DNA of 64,000 nucleotides from an uncultured Oscillospiraceae bacterium. Its GTDB lineage: Bacteria > Bacillota > Clostridia > Oscillospirales > Ruminococcaceae. Positions 59,121 to 64,000 of this stretch are shown piece after piece. The position numbers and the translations under genes were made by a program. The number at the start of each line of letters is the position of its first letter. Positions within the stretch are counted from its first letter, which is position 1. A model generated the notes under the pieces. The model did not search any database, was not told where the DNA came from, and saw only the letters and a list, made by a program, of their open reading frames with translations. The DNA lies in contig CAJTQM010000004.1 in the NCBI GenBank assembly GCA_910578255.1, forward strand, positions 1-64,000, given 5' to 3'.

Positions 59121-59483
59121 ATGGGTAAGAAAATTATGCTGGTAGACGACGCGGCGTTTATGCGAATGACCATTAAAAACGCCTTGACAAAGGCAGGATA
59201 CACGGAACTGATCGAAGCTTCGGATGGGCAGCAGGCGGTTGAGACCTATGATCAGGAACATCCGGACCTGATTATCATGGACATCACCATGCCGAACATG
59301 GATGGGATCCAGGCGCTTCAGGCGATCAAAGCCAAAGATAGCAACGCAAAAATCGTTATGTGTTCCGCCATGGGCCAGGAGGCAATGGTCGTGGAGGCAA
59401 TCAAGCTGGGCGCATTGGATTTTATCGTAAAGCCGTTTAAGCCCGACCGTATTTTGCAGACGGTAAGTAAAGTATTAGGCTAA
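59121..59483 (+). CDS. cheY: Chemotaxis response regulator CheY
   Basis: This 120-residue single receiver domain carries the switch signal from CheA to FliM. The acidic pair is in MLVDDAAFMR, the phosphorylated Asp in LIIMDITMPNMDGI, the Thr/Ser position in VMCSAMGQE and the Lys in DFIVKPFKP. I chose the ATG at 59121, which gives the family start MGKKIMLVDD; an ATG two codons earlier has an equally usable AAAGGA. Placed between fliY (its phosphatase) and fliO. Confidence 0.96.
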   Translation: MGKKIMLVDDAAFMRMTIKNALTKAGYTELIEASDGQQAVETYDQEHPDLIIMDITMPNMDGIQALQAIKAKDSNAKIVMCSAMGQEAMVVEAIKLGALDFIVKPFKPDRILQTVSKVLG

Positions 59484-59502
59484 TCAATTGGAGGAACAGG
59501 CC

Positions 59503-59928
59503 ATGCCGCAGGGACAGTTTTCGATTGTACTCTCTTTAATTGGAAGTATTCTTCTGTTTGGGCTGGTTTTGTTCCTGGCCTGGTTTTGCACCCGATGGAT
59601 CAGCAAACGCTTTGGCCTGCGCACAGCGGCCGGCGGCAGCAAGATCAAGATGCTGGACCGGATGGCCTTGGGAGCGGATCGTTCCCTGGTTGTGGTCCGG
59701 CTGGAGGATCGGGTTTGGCTTTTGGGTGTGACAGCGCACCATGTCAGCAAAATCGATGAGTTGGATCCGGAGATATTTACCGAAGAGGAACTTTCGCAGG
59801 AAGAGGGCTCCTCCCATGGGGTATCGGCTATACTGTCCGGTTCGTCAAATTTTGCTGCGGCACTGAAGAACGCGTTAAAGGGAAGGACTTCGGAGAAAAA
59901 AAACGAAAAGGATAAGTTTGATGAATGA
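59503..59928 (+). CDS. fliO: Flagellar biosynthesis protein FliO
   Basis: This 141-residue protein helps assemble the FliP export ring. One membrane helix (about 7-31) is followed by the FliO/FliZ segment GGSKIKMLDRMALGADRSLV and VVRLEDRVWLLGVTAHHVSK. The tail is acidic then basic. The ATG at 59503 follows TTGGAGGAAC; the upstream TTG is part of that ribosome site. Its last 8 bases overlap fliP. Confidence 0.9.
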   Translation: MPQGQFSIVLSLIGSILLFGLVLFLAWFCTRWISKRFGLRTAAGGSKIKMLDRMALGADRSLVVVRLEDRVWLLGVTAHHVSKIDELDPEIFTEEELSQEEGSSHGVSAILSGSSNFAAALKNALKGRTSEKKNEKDKFDE

Positions 59929-60736
59929 GATCATCGAAAAAAAGAAGGAATTGCGCAAAAATGTAAAAAAATTCCTGCTGTCGGCGGCGGTTATCCTGGT
60001 GGTTGTGACAGGATTTTTTCTGGTCAGGGCCTATGCGGCGCCGGTTGTGACGGTGGATCTTGGGTCCGGAGACGCTTCCCAAAGTCAATTTGGCATTTTA
60101 GACGCGTTGCTGACCGTAATCCTTTTAGCGCTTGCACCCTCGATTTTGATCATGATGACAAGCTTTACCCGGATTGTCATCGTACTTTCTTTTTTACGCA
60201 ATGCCTTGGGCACACAGCAAAGTCCGCCAAACCAGGTTTTGGTGGGATTGGCGCTGTTTTTAACCCTTTTTATCATGTCGCCGGTGTTAACGCAGATCAA
60301 TGAAACCGCCTATCAGCCTTACCGGGCCGAGGAAATTACCCAGGAAGAGGCGATTGAGCGAGCAACCGTTCCGCTGAAGGAATTTATGATCCGCCAGATT
60401 TATACAAACGACTTAAATTTGTTTATCTCCATTTCCAATGAAAAGACCGACTCGCAGATCGTGTTGACTGGCGAGCAGGAGGAACTGCTTGAACTTGGGA
60501 TGGAAATTGTCGTTCCGGCGTTTATCACCAGTGAATTGAAAAGGGCTTTTTCCATCGGCTTTTTGCTGTTTATCCCGTTTTTGATTATTGATATGGTCGT
60601 TTCCAGTACGCTGATGTCCATGGGAATGGTCATGCTGCCGCCTTCTACGATTGCTCTGCCTTTTAAAATTATGACATTTGTATTGGTTGACGGCTGGGGC
60701 TTGCTGATCGGAACGCTTATAAGCGGGTTTAAATAG
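59921..60736 (+). CDS. fliP: Flagellar export gate protein FliP
   Basis: This 271-residue protein is the core of the export gate ring. It has an N-terminal signal-like hydrophobic segment (about 18-38, AAVILVVVTGFFLVRAYAA), then LLTVILLALAPSILIMMTSF and TRIVIVLSFLRNALGTQQSP with PNQVLVGLALFLTLFIMSPV, the FliP signatures. The C-terminal half ends with MGMVMLPPSTIALPFKIMTF and the VDGWGLLIGTLISGFK close. The ATG at 59921 is 9 bases after AAAGGA. Confidence 0.96.
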   Translation: MNEIIEKKKELRKNVKKFLLSAAVILVVVTGFFLVRAYAAPVVTVDLGSGDASQSQFGILDALLTVILLALAPSILIMMTSFTRIVIVLSFLRNALGTQQSPPNQVLVGLALFLTLFIMSPVLTQINETAYQPYRAEEITQEEAIERATVPLKEFMIRQIYTNDLNLFISISNEKTDSQIVLTGEQEELLELGMEIVVPAFITSELKRAFSIGFLLFIPFLIIDMVVSSTLMSMGMVMLPPSTIALPFKIMTFVLVDGWGLLIGTLISGFK

Positions 60737-60763
60737 CAATTTGCTTAAAGGGGGTGGGATTTC

Positions 60764-61027
60764 ATGACCCAAGGGGATGTGATGGGCGTTTTTCAGGAGG
60801 CAATGCTGGTCGCCTTTAAGCTGGCGGGTCCGATCCTGCTGATTAGTATTTTGATCGGACTGGTTATTGCGATTTTCCAGGCGGCAACCCAGATTCACGA
60901 GCAGACCTTGACCTTTGTGCCAAAGGTTTTGGCCATCGCTTTGATGCTTATGGTATCCGGCTCCTGGATGATTACCCTGATAAGCGACCTGGTGAAAAAA
61001 CTTTTCAACCTGATGGCTGGTTTATAA
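60764..61027 (+). CDS. fliQ: Flagellar export gate protein FliQ
   Basis: This 87-residue two-helix protein sits in the export gate with FliP and FliR. It has MLVAFKLAGPILLISILIGL and VIAIFQAATQIHEQTLTFVP with KVLAIALMLM following, the invariant FliQ pattern. GGGGGTGGG precedes the ATG. It lies one base before fliR. Confidence 0.95.
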   Translation: MTQGDVMGVFQEAMLVAFKLAGPILLISILIGLVIAIFQAATQIHEQTLTFVPKVLAIALMLMVSGSWMITLISDLVKKLFNLMAGL

Positions 61028-61028
61028 T

Positions 61029-61802
61029 ATGGTCGATTCAATTTTGTCCAATACAACCGTATGGCTTTTGGTCTTTGCCCGAATGGGCGGCCTAATTGGA
61101 ATGAATCCGCTGTTCGCCCGTAGAAATGTTCCTGCTATAGTGCGGGCGGGGCTGACCTTTCTGCTGACACTACTGGTTGCGCCGGGATTATCCGCGCCTG
61201 AATTGGCCGGGTGGAACTCGCTGGATTTGTTCGTGGGGCTACTGCGGGAACTTTTTGTGGGCCTTGCCTGCGGATTTGTGTTCCAGATTTACTACTACAT
61301 GCTTTTTTTTGCCGGCGATTTGATGGATGTGCAGTTCGGCCTTTCGATGGCAAAGGTGTTTGACCCGGGAACGAATATCCAAATGTCTATTTCCAGTAAC
61401 TTTTTGAATATTCTGTTCGCCCTGTTTATCTTCGCCACCGACAGTCACCTGCTGCTGATTCGGATTTTTACGGCATCTTTTGACATTTTGCCTCTTGGAA
61501 GCGCATCCTTTTCTCCGGAATGCGCGCAGTTTTTCCTGGAACTGTTCATCGGCGCCTTTTCGCTGGGACTGCGCCTGGCGTTGCCGTTTATGGCGGCGGA
61601 GTTTGTACTGGAGTTGTCCATGGGCGTTTTGATGAAACTGATTCCCCAGATTCATGTGTTTGTAATCAACATTCAGTTTAAAGTCCTTTTGGGGATTTTA
61701 CTTTTGCTGGCGTTTGCAAATCCGATTGCTTCTTTTACGGATCACTATATGCGCCTGATGCTGGAAAATTTGCAGCGCGCATTTATGGCGTTGGCTTCGT
61801 AA
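61029..61802 (+). CDS. fliR: Flagellar export gate protein FliR
   Basis: This 257-residue membrane protein completes the FliPQR gate. About six hydrophobic segments are visible. Landmarks are VFARMGGLIGMNPLFARRNV, LLRELFVGLACGFVFQIYYY, DLMDVQFGLSMAKVFDPGTN and LPFMAAEFVLELSMGVLMKL. It starts one base after the fliQ stop without a strong ribosome site, so it depends on coupling. Confidence 0.95.
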   Translation: MVDSILSNTTVWLLVFARMGGLIGMNPLFARRNVPAIVRAGLTFLLTLLVAPGLSAPELAGWNSLDLFVGLLRELFVGLACGFVFQIYYYMLFFAGDLMDVQFGLSMAKVFDPGTNIQMSISSNFLNILFALFIFATDSHLLLIRIFTASFDILPLGSASFSPECAQFFLELFIGAFSLGLRLALPFMAAEFVLELSMGVLMKLIPQIHVFVINIQFKVLLGILLLLAFANPIASFTDHYMRLMLENLQRAFMALAS

Positions 61803-61835
61803 CGCTTTAGACGGGTTATAAAGGGGGGATTTTGC

Positions 61836-62897
61836 TTGGCCGGCGAGAAAACCGAAAAAGCTACACCCAAACGAAAACAAGACGAACGAAAGAAAGGTAA
61901 TATATTTCAAAGCCGTGAAGTCGTTGTTGTGTTTTCGTTGTTGGCGACCTTTTATGGACTGAAGCTGTTAAGTCCCCTTATTTTAACCACGCTGCAAAAC
62001 TGCATGACGAACTTTTTTGGCCGGGCAGGGTCCTTATCGGAGTTTGGAACCTCTGAGGTAGCCGCATTTTTTGTGGAGGCCTGCGGTGTTTTTACCATCG
62101 CCGCCATGCCGATGCTGCTGATTTGCAGCGGCGTTACCATCCTTTTTACGGTGGCCCAAACCCGGGGACTGTTCGCCATGAAAGCGGCGGCCCCCAAATT
62201 TAACCGTTTGAACCCGCTGCAGGGAATAAAAAGAATGTTTTCTTTGCGCGGAGTGATTGAACTTTTCAAATCTCTGGCGAAAATATTTATATTAGGGTAT
62301 ATTATTTATAATCTGTTCCGGCAGGAATTTTGGAATTTTCCAAGGATGCTGGATATGGACTTTGGCCAGATTATGGCTATGACCGGAGATATGATCCTGT
62401 CCATAGCGCAGATGGCTGCGATTGTCATGATTTTCGTGGCGGCGGCCGACTTCTTTTATCAGTGGTGGGACTACGAAAAAAATCTGCGGATGTCCAAGCA
62501 GGAAATTAAGGAAGAGTATAAGCAGACCGAAGGAGATCCACAGGTTAAGGGAAAAATTCGAGAGAAGCAGCAGGCCCAGGCCCGTCAGCGTATGATGCAG
62601 CAGGTCCCCAGCGCGGATGTGGTTATCCGTAACCCGACCCATTTTGCCGTGGCGATCCGGTACGAGCCGGAGCACAACAATGCGCCGGTCGTGGTCGCTA
62701 AGGGGATGGACAGTCTGGCGCTGCGTATTGTAAAAGTAGCCGAAGAAAACGGCGTTTTTGTCACAGAAAACAGACCTCTGGCCCGAGGTCTTTATGAAAC
62801 GGTCGATTTGGACCATGAGATTCCGGATAAGTTTTACCAGCCGGTTGCCGAAGTGCTGGCATTTGTATACAGTCTGAAGAAAAAGGATTTGAATTAG
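61836..62897 (+). CDS. flhB: Flagellar export switch protein FlhB
   Basis: This 353-residue protein has four membrane helices and the C-terminal cytoplasmic switch domain. It starts AGEKTEKATPKRKQDERKKG, contains the autocleavage NPTH in VVIRNPTHFAVAIRYEPEHN and the AKGMDSLALRIVKVAEENGV segment. The start is TTG, eight bases after AAGGGGGG. A second, membrane-free copy of the C-terminal domain is flhX at 15061. flhA follows after one base. Confidence 0.96.
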   Translation: MAGEKTEKATPKRKQDERKKGNIFQSREVVVVFSLLATFYGLKLLSPLILTTLQNCMTNFFGRAGSLSEFGTSEVAAFFVEACGVFTIAAMPMLLICSGVTILFTVAQTRGLFAMKAAAPKFNRLNPLQGIKRMFSLRGVIELFKSLAKIFILGYIIYNLFRQEFWNFPRMLDMDFGQIMAMTGDMILSIAQMAAIVMIFVAAADFFYQWWDYEKNLRMSKQEIKEEYKQTEGDPQVKGKIREKQQAQARQRMMQQVPSADVVIRNPTHFAVAIRYEPEHNNAPVVVAKGMDSLALRIVKVAEENGVFVTENRPLARGLYETVDLDHEIPDKFYQPVAEVLAFVYSLKKKDLN

Positions 62898-62898
62898 A

Positions 62899-64000
62899 TT
62901 GAAACTCTTTAACAATACAGTTTCCGCTTTTGTGGTGGCAGTGATCTTCCTGTTGATCGTTCCGCTGCCCACCTGGCTTTTGGACTTTATGTTCATCGCC
63001 AATCTGACCATTTCTTTTGTGATCCTGCTGACGACCATGTATATTAAGGAGTCGCTGGAGTTTTCCATTTATCCCTCTTTACTGTTGATTACCACGCTGT
63101 TTCGCTTGGCGTTAAACGTTTCTTCTACCCGAAAAATTCTGACAAACGGCGGCTACGCCGGCGAGGTGGTAAAAACCTTCGGCGAATTTGTTATCCAAGG
63201 CAACGTCGTCGTGGGACTGGTCATCTTCCTCATCATCGTGTTGGTTCAGTTCATTGTTATTACCAAAGGCTCCGAGCGTGTGGCGGAGGTTTCCGCCCGT
63301 TTCACCTTGGACGCGATGCCCGGTAAGCAGATGGCCATCGACGCCGATTTAAGTTCCGGCTTAATCGATGAGGAAACCGCCCGAACCCGCCGCTCAAAAA
63401 TCCAGCGGGAAGCGGATTTCTTTGGCGCAATGGATGGTGCTTCCAAATTCGTAAAGGGCGACGCCATCATGTCGCTGCTGGTCACCTTTATCAATCTGGT
63501 CGGCGGTATCGTGATTGGATTTATCAACAATGTGGGCACCTTTCAGGAGATCATGCAGATCTACTCCACCTCAACGGTGGGCGACGGCCTGATGTCCCAG
63601 ATCCCGGCGCTGCTGATTTCGGTGGCGACCGGTATGATCGTCACCCGGTCCGCTTCAGAGGCCAATTTGAACGAGGACGTGATCCATCAGTTTTCTTCGC
63701 AGCCGATGGTGCTCATTATGGCGGCGATTGCCATGTCGATGCTGTGCTTCATCGGATTCCCGATTCCGCAGGTGCTGACCATGTCGGCGATCCTTTTGAT
63801 TCTGGGGCTGATGCTGATGCGCAAAGGCCCGGAAGTGGTCCCGGCGGGGGAAGCGCCCCCGGTTACCGAAGAGGTAACCAGCGAAGCCGATTATTACAAG
63901 AACATTGACAATGTATACAATCTTTTAAATGTAGATCAGATTTCCATGGAATTTGGATATAGCCTGATCCCCCTGGTGGATGAGGCCAGCGGCGGAAATT
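62899..64000 (+). CDS. flhA: Flagellar export gate protein FlhA, 3' part outside the window
   Basis: The reading frame from TTG at 62899 is open to the right edge (367 residues seen, full FlhA is about 690). It starts with NNTVSAFVVAVIFLLIVPLP and several membrane helices, and contains the FHIPEP signature ARFTLDAMPGKQMAIDADLS and GLIDEETARTRRSKIQREAD with FFGAMDGASKFVKGDA. AAGGA lies upstream within the end of flhB. The C-terminal cytoplasmic ring domain, which binds chaperone-substrate complexes, begins near the edge (YNLLNVDQISMEFGYSLIPL). Confidence 0.95.
   Translation, partial: MKLFNNTVSAFVVAVIFLLIVPLPTWLLDFMFIANLTISFVILLTTMYIKESLEFSIYPSLLLITTLFRLALNVSSTRKILTNGGYAGEVVKTFGEFVIQGNVVVGLVIFLIIVLVQFIVITKGSERVAEVSARFTLDAMPGKQMAIDADLSSGLIDEETARTRRSKIQREADFFGAMDGASKFVKGDAIMSLLVTFINLVGGIVIGFINNVGTFQEIMQIYSTSTVGDGLMSQIPALLISVATGMIVTRSASEANLNEDVIHQFSSQPMVLIMAAIAMSMLCFIGFPIPQVLTMSAILLILGLMLMRKGPEVVPAGEAPPVTEEVTSEADYYKNIDNVYNLLNVDQISMEFGYSLIPLVDEASGGN

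Overview
The window is a chromosomal segment of an endospore-forming, motile, low-to-medium GC Gram-positive, most likely a clostridium of the Oscillospirales/Ruminococcaceae type. The evidence is sigma-G with a YlmC/YmxH protein beside it, strong AGGAGG ribosome sites, Firmicutes-type motility genes (FliY with a CheC-like domain, CheV, FlbD, FliW/CsrA, YjfB) and a class B-like sortase. The organism is inferred from gene content, not identified.

Layout. Positions 1-8.7 kb hold housekeeping and sporulation genes: the 3' end of a repeated structured RNA, raiA/hpf, a RibD-like reductase, a THUMP RNA methyltransferase, sigG on the minus strand with a tiny Gln/Asn-rich gene behind it, ylmC, rpsB-tsf and a flotillin. 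From 8.8 to 13.5 kb is a minus-strand cheA-cheW-cheR-cheB operon. Divergent from it (13.7-18.1 kb) is an unusual operon of a FliK-like protein, a short FlhB-C homologue (FlhX), a PilZ protein and a large FtsA-like actin-fold ATPase. A low-GC HAD phosphatase gene flanked by direct repeats and a minus-strand ParA plus ComFB-domain pair follow. From 20.5 to 30.1 kb lie the late flagellar genes (flgM, flgN, flgK, flgL, DUF6470, fliW, csrA, fliD, fliS), with a second, degenerate PilZ-like gene on the minus strand. From 30.2 to 36.4 kb is a PadR regulator and a surface module: a 1547-residue cadherin-like beta-sandwich protein coupled to a sortase.

From 36.4 to 45 kb come flgB, flgC, a soluble MotA-like protein, a second ComFB protein, a complete copy of the structured RNA, flagellin, a chemoreceptor, yjfB and cheV. 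From 45 kb to the right edge is one long fla/che operon driven by a clear sigma-A promoter at 44890: fliE-F-G-H-I-J-K, flgD, a TIGR02530-type gene, flgE, flbD, motA, motB, fliM, fliY, cheY, fliO-P-Q-R, flhB and the start of flhA, which runs off the window.

Together these genes encode nearly a whole flagellum, its export apparatus, its stator and a chemotaxis pathway (CheA/W/R/B/V/Y, one MCP, and CheY-P removal by FliY). FliW/CsrA/flagellin feedback is also present. Four proteins of families linked to cyclic-dinucleotide sensing (two PilZ-like, two ComFB) are interleaved with them. The most interesting items are the two-copy structured RNA (one copy upstream of raiA, one upstream of flagellin), the free-standing MotA cytoplasmic-domain mimic beside a ComFB protein, the sortase/cadherin pair with a C-terminal NPYTG but no membrane anchor, and the HAD gene apparently inserted at a duplicated terminator arm.
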